From: Rhipidocladum racemiflorum
Taxonomy: Eukaryota; Streptophyta; Magnoliopsida; Poales; Poaceae
Reading direction: 5' to 3'
Assembly: GCA_036346355.1 (NCBI GenBank)
Contig: CM070577.1
Location: forward strand, 46,944,309-47,008,308
Length of the DNA stretch: 64,000 nucleotides
Below are positions 47,930 through 59,499 of this stretch, piece after piece. The notes below the pieces were generated by a model. It was not told where the DNA came from, ran no database searches, and worked only from the letters and a program-made list of their open reading frames with translations. How positions within the stretch are numbered: position 1 is the first letter of the stretch; each line of letters opens with the position of its first letter. Position numbers and translations under genes: made by a program.

Positions 47930-47995
47930 ATCATCGGGAGGGCGGATGCGGCGCTGTCGGGTCTTGGTGCTCACTTGCCCGAGTCTGGGCTGTAA
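47930..47995 (+). pseudogene. Last exon of the antisense PMD-like gene
   Basis: After an acceptor (ttattgcag) 21 codons are open (IIGRADAALSGLGAHLPESG...) to TAA at 47993-47995. The position, strand and splice signal fit the C-terminal exon of the plus-strand gene broken at 37730. Confidence 0.4.
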
Positions 47996-48171
47996 TTTGT
48001 TTTGACTTTGAACAGTACCGCTTACATGCCAGTGGATCTTACTTTTGTGATGTTTGAATGGTTGTAAACTTTCTAATTTCGTCGGCTATGTAGCCGATTT
48101 CTATGATATAAACAATTGTGTTCATGTCCTGATTGGCTTTTATCTCGAGCTCACTTAATGATTTGATGCGC

Positions 48172-49800
48172 TTATGCTCCGATCCACACGCTGGGGTAGT
48201 ACGATTTCAAGTATTTTCCATTGATCGCCTTTGGTAGTACGGACCCTTCGAGTGTTTCTAGTATATAGGAATTCCCATCGATAAGTCGATTTATTTTATA
48301 CGGCCCTTCCCACGTTGGAGACCATTTACCGAATCGACTGTCTTTAGATCCGATCGGTAATACAGTTTTCCAAACTAAATCGACTTCACTGAAGGATTTT
48401 GGTATAACCTTTTTGTTGTACGATCTGGCGATTCTTTCCTTATTCTTTTTAAGCCGATCCAGCGTAATCAGCCTTAATTCTGCCACATCATCCAAATTAC
48501 CAAGCATCAGATGCCTATATTCGTCGGCTGATAGGCTATCTTGCTTGGCCACTCTAACTGAATTGATGTTAACCTCTACGGGAAAGACGGCTTCGTGTCC
48601 ATATACTAACTGGAAAGGAGTCAGCTTAGTCGATCCATGGCAAGCTAGCTGATATGCCCACAAGGCCTCCGATAGCGTTGAGTGCCAATTCCTCAGTTTT
48701 TCTTCAATCTTTCTTTTTATCAATTTTATCAAGGTTTTGTTTGATGACTCGGCTTGTCCATTAGCCTCAGCGTAATAGGGTGAAGAATTGAGCAATTTGA
48801 TACCCAGGTTTTTTGCAAAATCTTGGAATTCCTTGGACATGAATACCGTCCCTTGATCAGTTGTGATCGTTTGCGGGATCCCAAATCTATGGACGATATG
48901 TTCATTAACAAAGCCGATCACTTCTGTGCTAGTGACCTTTTTGAGTGGTACGACCTCTACCCATTTTGAAAAGTAGTATGTTGCAGCAAGAATAAACTTT
49001 CGACCTTTGCTGGACGGTGGGAATATTTGGCCTATTATGTCTATTCCCCATCCCTTGAACGGCCATGGTTTGATGATCGGATGCAAAGCCGATGCTGGCA
49101 TAGATTGCACGTTGCCGAACTTTTGACATGTTTGGCATCCTTTGTAGTATTTGAAGCAATCTTCCAGCATTATCGGCCAAAAGTATCCTATCCGTCTCAA
49201 CATCCATTTCATTTTATGAGCCGATTGGTGAGATCCACAAATTCCTTCATGGACTTCTCCCATTGCTACCTTGGCTTCTTCGGTTCCAAGACATCTTAAC
49301 AGTAAACCTTCCATTGTTCGAAAATATAGTGTTTCTTCCAGTACAACATATTTCAAAGCTTTCTGCCGGACTTTTCGTTCAGTCGGCTTAGATGGATCTA
49401 ACAAGTAATCCCTTATTTCTGTTCTCCAATCGACAGGATGGACGCACATGACTGCTTTATCGATTGACTCAGTCGTCCCATGTTGGCTATAGCTTTTATA
49501 TCTCGACGCTTGTTGTGCCAACAAGTTAGCTTTATCGTTCATTTCCCTTGGAATGTGTTCTATGGTTAATGTGGTGAGCGATTCAATAACTTGAAGGCAT
49601 CGCTGCAAGTATTGCATTAGTATTCCATCGTTGCACCGGAACTCTCCTTTAATCTGTTGTACTATCAACAATGAGTCCCCATAGACCTTTACGTTGCTTA
49701 CCCCGATGCTCTCCAACAGTTGCAACCCCCTGAGCAATGCTTCATATTCGGCCTGATTATTGGAACATCGGCTGTTAAGCCGATACGCGAATTTGAATAT
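48172..49800 (-). pseudogene. Tat second RNase H and integrase
   Basis: A long open minus-strand stretch (49737-48172, 521 codons) continuing the pol frame. It starts in an archaeal-type RNase H (NVKVYGDSLLIVQQIKGEF, EHIPREMNDKANLLAQQAS). The integrase zinc region (HEGICGSHQSAHKM, CQTC) follows, then a core with GWGIDIIG (D), ITTDQGTVF (D) and EANGQAESSNK (E). The C-terminus has WEGPYKINRL and ends at 48172. No chromodomain is present. This region itself looks undamaged. It is called a pseudogene only because the upstream polyprotein is interrupted. Confidence 0.88.
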
Positions 49801-51293
49801 TTGCCCCTTGAGAGACTAATATTATGCCGATGCCTTCGCCTTCTTGGCATACCAATCCGTCAAAGTACAATTGCCAAGGAGCGACATCGACCATTCCAGT
49901 TAGGGTGCTACTTCCTGTAATGAAATCGGCCACAGCCTGTCCTTTGACGGCCTTAGCCGATTCGTAAGTTAGGTCAAACTCGGTTAAGCCGTATGCCCAT
50001 TTACCAAGTCATCCTCGCAGGATTGGCGCAGATAGCATGTATTTAATGACGTCGGTTTTGCATATCACTGTGCATGTCGATGCCAAAATATAGTGTCTTA
50101 ATTTTGTGCAGGCAAAATATAGGGACAAACATAATTTTTCTACAAGAGAGTACCTGATTTTAGCATCTAGTAGTCGTCGGCTTAAGTAGAAAATGACTTA
50201 TTCCTTTGCATCGACTTCTTGAGTTAAAACGGCTCCAATAGTCTCCTCTTTAGTCGATATGTATAGCTTAAATGGGATTCCTTTCTTTGGCGCCACCAAG
50301 ACTGGAGGATTCACCAGGTATCTTTTTATATCTTCGAAGGCCTTCTGCTGATCGGTTCCCCACAAAAACTCCTGGTTATCTTTTAGTTTTAGTAACGGGG
50401 TGAAGGCTTGAATCCGCCCAGACAAGTTTGAAACAAAGCGTCGTAGATAATTGATCTTGCCGACCAATTTCTGCAGCTCATTTTTGTTTGTCGATGGTTT
50501 GGTATCGGCTATGGCTTGTATCTTTGCTTTGTCAACCTCGATCCCTCTTTCATGCACCATGAACCCGAGAAACTATCCAGCTGATACTCCGAAAGCGCAT
50601 TTGAGAGGGTTCATCTTCAGCCCATGCGCTCTTGTGCTTTGAAATACTTTCTCCACATCCGCTAAATGTTGCCAATCATCTTTTGATTTTACAACGACAT
50701 CATCTATATAGATTTCGACAATATGGCCGATTAGGTTGTGAAAGATGAGATTCATAGCACGTTGGTACGTGGCGCTAGCGTTCTTTAAGCCGAATGTCAT
50801 GACAGTCCATTCATAGAGCCCTAAAGCACCCGGGCATCTGAAGGCTGTTTTGGGTATATCGGCTTCTGCCATGAGTATTTGATTATACCCAGCGTTTCCG
50901 TCGAGGAAACTTATAATCTTATTTCCAGATGCAGCATCGATAAGCATATCGGCTATTGGTATCGGATATTCGTCTTATGGTGTGGCTTTATTTAAATCTC
51001 TAAAGTCTATGCACAGTCGGAGTTTACCATTTTTCTTTTTTACTGGAACGATGTTCGAGACCCAATCAGCGTATCGGCCAGGCCTGATAAACTTGGCCTC
51101 CATCAATCGTTCTATTTCTTCCTTTATGGCATCGTACAGAGTTGGGTTAAATTGCCGTGGAATTTGTTTAAATGGCTGATATCCTGCCTTTATAGGTAGC
51201 CGATGTTCGACAAGCTGACGGATTAAACCAGGCATTTCATAATACTCCCATGCAAAACAGTCTCTATATTTTCTAAGTAAGTCAACCAACTTT
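49801..51293 (-). pseudogene. Tat reverse transcriptase and first RNase H
   Basis: On the minus strand it reads WVSNIVPVKKKNGKLRLCIDF (cut here), SFLDGNAGYNQI, FGLKNASATYQRAMN and the active-site YIDDVVVKS at about 50710-50690. A connection and RNase H region (FLWGTDQQKAFEDIKR) follows. The frame is continuous, with in-frame stops at 50975-50977, 50573-50575 and 50198-50200 and one or two more downstream. Upstream it is cut by the solo Tekay LTR at 51294. Confidence 0.87.
51289..51293. repeat. Target duplication ACTTT of the solo Tekay LTR, left copy
   Basis: ACTTT is repeated at 54750-54754. Confidence 0.88.
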
Positions 51294-54200
51294 TGTCGGG
51301 ACCCCGAATTTGCAAATCCGGACCCTCTGTGTATTGACACTAGTCCGAGGCAGCTAGTACACCACGATCTTAACATCGGTAAATATCACAATCATACCAC
51401 TTTCGATATCAATAAAGTACTTTATTTAAATAGTCAAGCTAGTTACTTGACCTTATGGTCAAGTTACAAATATTTGCCTCGCAGCGAAGTAGCTTATTCG
51501 AGAGAAAAATAATAGCGGCGGAAAATCAAGTAACCGTGGCGCCATCCGGTATACCACAGGCAGTATTTGGGCTCGCTTCCCTAAGTGAGGCGAATCCTCT
51601 GAGCTCCTCCTCCAAAAGCTTGTGCTGATCTCCTCTTCAACTTGTGTTGTATTGTAGCAGGTGAGTACTTGGTACTCGACAAGTCATGCCATGAGAATGC
51701 AAGCTAATATACTATATGCATGGCTTGGTACAAGGAATAGCTCAAGGTATATTTGCGATGCTTGACATTTGAAAAGTAATGTAAGTAGATTAAAGCGGTT
51801 AGAAACAAGTATAGCATAGATAACTTTTCAGGAATTTAATAAACATCTCCCATCCTAATCCACATTTCCATCAACTTCATTATTAATCCAGCCCAACCTT
51901 TCAAACCAAAGTTATTTTTGAGAAAATCTAACCCTTATTTTGTAATTCGAAGCGATGTCAATACGCGGACACGGCTATTCGAATAGATTCTAAACTCTGC
52001 AGGAGTTATGCACTTTACCCACAAGATACGGTCAAACACCACAAAAGCGAGTTCCGTAACAAAGCCTTTGGAAACCTCTAACAATACAAGTGGTCCTCCC
52101 AGGTTGTGCGCACTAACCCTTCCCTTCGCTAAAGCGAAGTCTAGGCCAATCAGTTAGATGGGTACAGCCTCGGCCAGAATGCGCTCCCCGTACAACTTAC
52201 ACAAAAGGTGTAGTTGACCTCCTGAGGTCCACCAGTGCGTTATTAGTAACTTAGTCAACTAGGTCCGTCCATTCTACAGACATGTGGTTGCCACGTTAGA
52301 CCCAGTTCAAGGCTTGCAAGGTGAAGTCCTTAGGGTGACGAGGGCAAGACTGCAGAAGAACAAATCAACACTCCCAATGCCTGGCTGGCCCTGATTATTC
52401 TTGCCACATGCCCGGTCAGCGTTTATCAAACCCAGTTGATTACCATGCACCACGTGCCATCAACATCACATGATACCTTTCCAAAACAGGTTCAATATAT
52501 CATTAAGTCAATTTTAACATTTGATTATCCAAAATCATGTTATGAGCAATGCGAGTCTAAGCGTTATACTACAACGGTCTAAACCCATGTTGGCGATTTA
52601 ATAATGTCCAACTAGTAATCCACAACTAGGGTGACAAGGGATCATGGCACATACTTAAATAATCAAGGTGTCATCTGACAAATTGGTATTTATCTAACCC
52701 CATGTTTAAACAAAGTATTTTCTAGTTGAACTAGCATGCAATAGTTTAAGTCAAAATAGATTTGAAATAGGATCAACATGGTCAAAGCACAACTTGCCTT
52801 CAAAAGTACTTGTTCTTGGTCTTGAGTTGGATCTGAGTCAATACTTCTCCTTGAATCCCTCGGCACTTCAACGTCTACTCGTAAAAGCGTGCAAATAGCA
52901 AATACCACGAATAAACAATGAGGCAAAAAGTGTCAAACATCCAAATAAAATCCATAAACAGAGAGAACATAATTTTATGAGTTTTAGAAACTGGAGATAA
53001 ATCGTCAAATTTGGAGTTAAAGAGCGCCAAAAGTTATGGTTATTTAAAGTTTAAATAATCAATTAAAAAAATTTGCAGAGAAAAACTTTAGTCAAAAATT
53101 AAATAAAATTCATATTTAGGTAGGTCTCAATTTTATACAAATTTAGAAATTTGAATCACTCAAATCGGAGTTGAAAGCATTAAAAGTTATAAAGCGTTTG
53201 AAGTTTGAAACAAAATGCAAAATCATTATTTCGAATTAATAAATCATTTTTTGGAAATTAATTATGTGCGTCGGCATGGACACGCGTGGCGACCACTGGA
53301 TTGGTCTGCTGGCGTCGGCCAGTCCATGGACTCGGTCCGCCATTTCGGCTGGGTCTCACAGTGGACCGTCCCGGCTCGCGTGTCGGCCCGACATGTGGGC
53401 CCGCTCGGGTAGCGTCGTCAGGCGTCGGCCCGGGGCTCGCCGCAGGTCGGCGGTGGGACCTACCGATGGCGTCATGGGTGGCGTCACGGTGCGATCGGCC
53501 CGCGCGGGCCAGCGTGTCGTTAACCTGCTTGCGCGCCGCGTGTTGCGGCGGTTCGGCTCCTGGACACTTAGCGCGATCGTGGCCGTTGGTTTGAAAACCG
53601 GCGGCTAGGATTGAATTTGAGCTCGATTGCTCGGGCGACAGGTTGATCGGCCGTTGGATCTTGATCTAACGGTCGAGATCAATCTAACTGGATGCGGCTC
53701 ATTTACGTGGCGACCTAAGCCGTTGGATCTAGATCCAGCGGTTGAGATAGATCTAGGATTTTTCGGGAACTCGCAGGAGGTGGCGTGGCGCGATCACGAG
53801 CCCTTGGATCTTGATCGGACGGTTGGTGGGCTTCGAGGAGTCGGCGATGGCTTCCGCGAAGTCGTGAGCTGCCGGCGAGGCAGCGACCACCGACGGCGTT
53901 TGGGGCGTGCTCGGCGAGTGAAAGGTCTCTTCGGGTGTGCACAACCGTGGAGTTCCGGATCGGGGTCAATGGCGGGGGCGGCGGGCCAGCGGAATCAAAA
54001 GCAAAACCTGGCGGAAGGATGCTATGACTCGGCGGCGATCCCAGCGGATCTACGGCGGTTGAGGCTCGGTGAGTAAAGCGAGAAAGTCTTGCGAAGTCTG
54101 GCCGATCAGCTGATCTCGGGTACCACCGTATTTAAATGCACCCTCGGCATGCAGCGCCTGCAGGCGGAACCACTAATCCTACCGTAGCGGCAGCGGCGGA

Positions 54201-54749
54201 GGAGTCGGCTCGAACTTCGGCGGGGGCGATAGCGCGCGGCCCGATCCGTGGCGCGATCAGCGACCCGCGATCGGCGTGGGCAGCTTGATCGGATCGTCTT
54301 GGTCGGCCAGTGATGCGGAAGATCCTGGCCGTTGGATCTTGATCAGCGGTTGGGATCGATGGAGATTTGGAGTTGGTTTGGTGAGTCACGTGGCTCGGTC
54401 GGACTCGAACTTCGAGTCCGGGCTCGGTCGGATGAAACGATGCTTGACCCGACTTGAATTTCCAGCGATTTAATATTTAAAATAATTCCAGATAATTCAT
54501 TTAATTCATTAAAAATAGCAAAATACTCGGAAAAATTCGAGAAAAATTAAGGAAAATATTTTACTAAGGTATTTGGGACTTAAATAAAATATTTCCAACA
54601 AAATTTTATTTGCAAAAATTAAATTCTTTAATTATTTCAAAATGGAATAAATTCAAATAAATCCAAATAAATTCCAGAAAATTCCAAAAATTCACCAAAG
54701 TGCCAAATCACACATGAATTTAAGAAAAGCAAAATTTTGGGGTGTTACA
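51294..54749 (-). mobile_element. Solo Tekay-type LTR
   Basis: A 3,456-bp LTR, beginning TGTCGGGACCCCGAATTT and ending GGGGTGTTACA, flanked by perfect ACTTT duplications with no internal region. It splits the Tat pol between protease and RT. It carries five or more CCGTTGGATC-type palindromes (53650-53830, 54325-54350). Compared with other copies, many CAG/CTG/CG positions are altered. No gene is present. Confidence 0.92.
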
Positions 54750-54754
54750 ACTTT

Positions 54755-55560
54755 GCCTTGTAATCTCAACCTAACTTTGCACTTACAAAAGTTGGTCTTT
54801 TCTTATCTCCTTCGCCTATATCGACTTCTTCGAGCAAATCGGCAGAGGTGAACCCTTGTCCCCGTCTCTCCTCTTGGAACTCTTCAATGGCTTCTTCGTA
54901 CTCTTGTTCCCGATAGCTTCTCATTTTTCCTTGTAGCCTTGCTACTGTTTTGGACTCCATCTTCTCACTATTTCATTTGCCCGATCAAACGCGCTTGGCT
55001 TGACGCTGATCGTCATAAAACATGATTTGCTGATGCAAATGAAATCGCAATCATCCAAAACTTTGCCTGATATGCATTCGGTTTCTTCATGCTGCCAGTT
55101 GGCTTCAGAACTGGCCATGGCAATGTGAGCCGATGTATCAGCCGATACGACTTCCACTTCATCATCGTTCCATTGCACAAGTTTCTGATGCATGGTTGAT
55201 GGTATGCAGCAGTTAGCATGGGTCCAATCCCGTCCGAGGAGCACATTGTAATTTCCTTTAGCTTCAATCACGAAGAACGCAGTTGGCAAAGTTTTGCTGC
55301 CGACTGTTAACTCCGCGACCATGAATCCTTTTGCTTCAGTGGGATCGCTTGTAAAATCGTTTAGCACCATGTTTGTTTTGATCAGATCTTCCTTGGTTTT
55401 ACCTAACTTTTTAAAAGTGCTTAATGGCATCAGATTCACAGTGGCTCCGCCGTCTACCAACATCCTTGATATTGGTCGGCTGTTGATATGCCCCTTGAGA
55501 TACAATGGCTTTAAATGCCGATGCATGTCTTTAGGTTTTTCAAACACAGCATCTCACGGC
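54755..55560 (-). pseudogene. Tat protease region
   Basis: The minus-strand reading 55547-54942 holds a retropepsin-like domain: LVDGGATVNLMPLSTFKKLG with its DGGA active site, YNVLLGRDWTHAN, and about 60 further residues. A following segment (54960-54766) is charged and joins the RT beyond the solo LTR. An apparent stop or shift lies near 54942. Confidence 0.8.
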
Positions 55561-58400
55561 CCGAGGCATAATTGGGCGAGCGCATCTTCGGTCGATTCCG
55601 TTTCGGTTCTGAATTCGGCCGGTAATGTGAATACCATGTTGATGTCCATAGGAGGGGTATCGTCTTGGATCATTGGTGATCCTGAATCGAATGACTGATC
55701 AGAATCGTCATCGGTCTGGATCTTTCTCCTCTATTCCTGTCTTACGACCGGTATGGGTCGTAATTCGTTGCATACCCGATCTTTTTCTTTTTCTTGTTTA
55801 GCTTCCCTTATTTCTTGCGTTTTCAACCGCTGGAGCCTTCTGCGCTGAGATCGGCTGAGGCCCGGGGGAGACCACCTGGGCTTAGGCTTAATCGGCTATC
55901 GAATCTTCCCAACCAGATTACTTGTCTCACCGCTGGATTCCTATTTGGAGGTACTGTCGGACATTGGTGTTTTTGGAGCGTTTGAGGATTCGCCCTTTTC
56001 CGATGCCTACAGCCTCTCATGGATCATCTTTTTATTTCCTGGTCCCAATCGGTCGTGCACCGGTCTGGACAACCTATCCTTGACCGATTGTCTTGGCCAG
56101 TTCCTGACAGGGTGCTGCATAGGACATGACCATACTGTGGGTAAAGTCATTCCTCTTTCCCAGCAAAACTGCCGGAAGGGACATTGCCAATGAGCCTCTT
56201 CTTTGTTCCTTGGCCAATAGGAGCTAACTGGCCGATGGGTGTGCTGCCTTTGTCGGTGACTTAACCTTTCGTACTTTTCTAGTAGCTGTGAAAAGGTAGG
56301 TTTAGGCTTGATATTTGCTCTCCTTGGAGGGGATTTCTCGGCTTTGTACCATTTCTCAACTTCCAGTTCCCCCTTTGGTTTTACAGTCCTTGAGTTCTGA
56401 CCATTTCGATCGGCTTCTATTTGTATTGAGCCGATTGTTATTTGCATTGTTTTGTCCCCATTGGCGTTTGACCGGACATCGATTTTCTGTGTTGGCTTGG
56501 TATCTTCTCCCATAGGCTCCTTCTCTTTGCGTGAACATTGAACCATGTTAATGGCAAAAGGATTCACGTCCACCTGCATGGTCGACTCTTCTGCAAACTT
56601 CATTCGTCCATATTCAATAGCCGATTGTATCTGTTGCCGAAAAGTATTACAATCGTTAGTATTATGCAAAAAGGAATGATGCCACTTACAATACCTTAGT
56701 TTTTTTTATCTCATCAGCCGATGGAAAAACATGTCCTTCAGGTAACCGTATTAGTTTTTCCTGTAGCAATAAGTCAAATATCCGATCACATTTGGACACG
56801 TCGAAAGCGTATTTTACTTCTGTTTTGTTTTTGGTCGGCTTAAGCCACGAGCAGAATAGCGATTTTTTGGAACCCTTGGTCCACTCGGCTATATTTACTT
56901 CTGCTTCTTCATCCTCGGAGGTATCGCTTGAATTATACTCAACCATGTTCACATTAGCTTTTTCGCTACCATTTAACCTAAATTTATCTTTAAATCCTTT
57001 ATTTTCTGCATATCGGCTTTCTTGTACCGATACACGGTGAAGCTGATGACCTAGGTCGGAGAACTCTTGCCCTGCGAATTTCTCTTTTAATGGCAGGATC
57101 AATCCTTGAAATGCTAGGTCCGCCAACTGGTCATCGGGTAATGTGACGCTAAAGCATCTGTTCCGCACATCCCTAAACCTCCTAATGTAATCGGAGACAG
57201 ATTCGCCGTATTTCTGCCGGACCGAGCTTAAGTCTGAGATCCTAAGTTTGGTGGTTTCAGAAAAGAAATACTCGTGAAATCGGCTTTCCAAATCGTTCCA
57301 GAGGTGGACCGAATTTGGGGGCAAATTTGTGAACCAAGTGAAAGCCGTTCCTGACAAAGACAAGGGAAAAAGTCTAATTTTTAATCCATCAGATTGTGCT
57401 GCTTCACCGCATTGGGCTATGAAGCGTCCGACGTGTTCGAGAGTGGTAACAGAATCATCGCCTAAAAATTTGGCAAAATCTAGGACTCTGTAATTGTGTG
57501 GATAGGGCATGCGGTCGATGTAATCAGGATATGGTTTCCTATAGCCGATTACCCTTCCTTTGGGCTAAAGACCAAATTTGCTCATCCCAATTAACGTTAT
57601 CGGCTTGTGCAGCTAAAGGGCCCTGCCAATTGCCGTAGTTTGTATCCTGCCCCCCGAGTGTACACTCGGGCTGCCGGCTAAAACGCATCGGCTGATGCCG
57701 ATGCAACTGATCGTAACCAGCGGTCCTTATAGTCGATGCCTCAGGTATAGGTACAAACGGGTCGGTGTATGATACTACTTCATGTGGGGCTAGCTCTCTT
57801 GGATGGATTGCCCCTTGGGCCTGAGATGTCCTATCCATTTCAGTCGGCTTGTTAGCCGATTGAACGAACATACTGGTAGATGGTGTAGAATGACTTGTGT
57901 TTAGTTTTGTCGCATCGGTATATGCGTGGTAATGCATCATTCCACCCGATCGGCTATTTGGTGCTACTAAGGTAGGCTGAGCCGGCATTGCAGGGAGGGC
58001 TGGGGCTGACACTTTTACCATATCAGTGTTTTGTGCTATCGAATAAACAGGATACGACGGGAGAGGTTTTACTGGATCCAATAGGTTCCCTGACACAGCT
58101 AATTCCTGAGCAATTGTTTTTACGCTGTTTTCGATCATCGGCTTTAACTTGGTGACCAAAGCCAATGATTGATTGATTAGCGCATGATGTACAGATTGCT
58201 CAATCATACTAGACAATTCGGCTTGGACTGGCATATATCGGCTTACCGGATCAGCGGGGGTGTTGTTGATAGGGTTGATAGTTGGCAGTGCAGTCTTTTG
58301 AGTGACACCCGCCGGGTCTTTTGGTAGCACTTCAGCATCATCTCTTCCAGTGTGTTTTCCGGTCTTCAATCCCCTTTTGCTGTTTGGGAGTCAAATCGAC
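55561..58400 (-). pseudogene. Tat gag region
   Basis: Reading on the minus strand, 58369-57539 encodes a Pro/Thr-rich N-terminal region. 57510-56686 encodes the retrotransposon gag capsid domain (LFPLSLSGTAFTWFTNLPPNS, FHEYFFSETTKLRISDLSSV, ESVSDYIRRFRDVRNRC). 56669-56007 is a basic, Gln/Lys-rich part. Frame changes lie at about 57530, 56680 and 56010. The gag is longer than in Tekay, as is usual for Tat elements. Confidence 0.82.
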
Positions 58401-58487
58401 CAACGTAGGTGCGATGATCGCATCTGGGTCGATATCGGCTGTTGCTGTGGATTTTCCAATTGATGCCATGTCAATCTTCTTTGGTGG

Positions 58488-58504
58488 TCCCACCGGGCGT
58501 GCCA
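58488..58504 (-). promoter_or_regulatory. Primer binding site of the Tat element
   Basis: Minus strand TGGCACGCCCGGTGGGAC lies five bases inside the 5' LTR and starts with the expected TGG. It is not the initiator-tRNA type. I cannot name the tRNA with certainty. Confidence 0.7.
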
Positions 58505-58509
58505 AAATA

Positions 58510-59176
58510 TGTTCGCGCTAAAAATGCGAAGTAGGGTTCTTAGCCTCGAACACACAAGACAAACACCGGGTTCGAGCGTGCCAGTCAATTTGACCTGAAA
58601 TTGACAAGGTAAACGTAGCGAAATAAATCGAAGCCGATAAAGCAAGAATTATCGGCATAAAACCGGTCGGCCAAAATCCGATCAGGGGATAACTAGATTA
58701 ATCGGTTACGGCTAATCCAAAGGTAAAGGTAGATCGACTTTGAGAGGCGATACGCAACAAAATAAAGCAAATCGAACCTGGGATGAAATCGGCGGAATCA
58801 ACAAATTGGCAATGCGCAACTCTTTGTCGATCTCGTCGACTTACAAAGGAATGCTTACAAACTAGAAAGTAACAAAAAGAAATTGCAAAAGTAAGTGTGT
58901 TGTGTTGGGTTCGTCCCTTTTCTCCTCGCAAACTGCTCCTTATATAACCTTTGGCCGATCCGAGTCCCTTCTGGATACGGTAACCGAGTCCACATCGGTC
59001 ATGACTCTGTTTATAGTAACCGAATCCGTGTTAACCACGATCCGGTCTCCCTTATTCGCGACTGGATCCGTGTCGGTCATGTCTCAATCTTCGGTTTCCA
59101 AATCTCAGCTGCCATATTCACCGAATATTCCATGTTAATCAATACTTTCCATACATGTCGAATTTTGGTGCAAACA
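58510..59176 (-). repeat. Tat element 5' LTR (right copy)
   Basis: 667 bp, from TGTTCGCGCTAAAA to TTTTGGTGCAAACA, followed by GATCC at 59177-59181. Confidence 0.93.
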
Positions 59177-59430
59177 GATCCTCTTCCTCAGCCCTTGTTT
59201 GGCTATTGCACAAGAGAGGTGCTTCTATGCTCTTATTTTTAAAAGTTGCACAACTATTAAAGCATGAATGAAGGATAGATGGTGATTACTTACCCCTTCG
59301 CTTGCTTTAAGATTTGTACAACTTGTATTGGAGGAAAAGCACAGAAGCACTGCTCATGACACAATCTTAATCCATCCACGTAGATCGATCAGAAATGGAC
59401 CTCACAAACAATTCTATTTTCCTCATTCAG
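59177..59430 (+). other. Intron 1 remainder of the interrupted host gene
   Basis: Single-copy-looking AT-rich DNA right of the Tat element, beginning with the second GATCC duplication. It ends in a pyrimidine-rich acceptor (TTTTCCTCATTCAG). No gene is seen. Confidence 0.4.
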
Positions 59431-59481
59431 GATTAGAATGCCACCAGCGCCGACCACCTTGATTTTGCGTTGCAAGAAGAT
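59431..59481 (+). CDS. Second exon of the host gene, cut by the CACTA element
   Basis: Seventeen codons (RIRMPPAPTTLILRCKK...) are open after the acceptor and in phase with the exon at 32600-32724. The CACTA element starts at 59482. The rest of the gene must lie beyond the window. Confidence 0.35.
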
Positions 59482-59499
59482 CACTACAGGAAAGCGATG

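Larger units (their letters stand above)
32751..59176 (-). mobile_element. Tat-lineage Ty3/gypsy retrotransposon with three nested insertions
   Basis: Both LTRs are exactly 667 bp, and flanking GATCC duplications define a 26.4-kb unit. Removing the solo LTRs at 35458-36854 and 51294-54749 and the copia element at 37731-47902 leaves about 11.4 kb. On the minus strand the order is gag, protease, RT, RNase H, a second archaeal-type RNase H, integrase. There is no chromodomain. On the plus strand, between integrase and the left (3') LTR, lies an antisense PMD-like gene. A second RNase H before integrase and an extra antisense ORF are features described for the Tat group. By eye the LTRs differ at roughly 40 of 667 positions. 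It inserted in the intron of a host gene. Confidence 0.92.

Noticed and set aside
37731..59176. Integrated plant pararetrovirus
   Set aside because: RT is accompanied by LTR-type integrases, primer binding sites, polypurine tracts and target duplications. No movement or coat protein is present.
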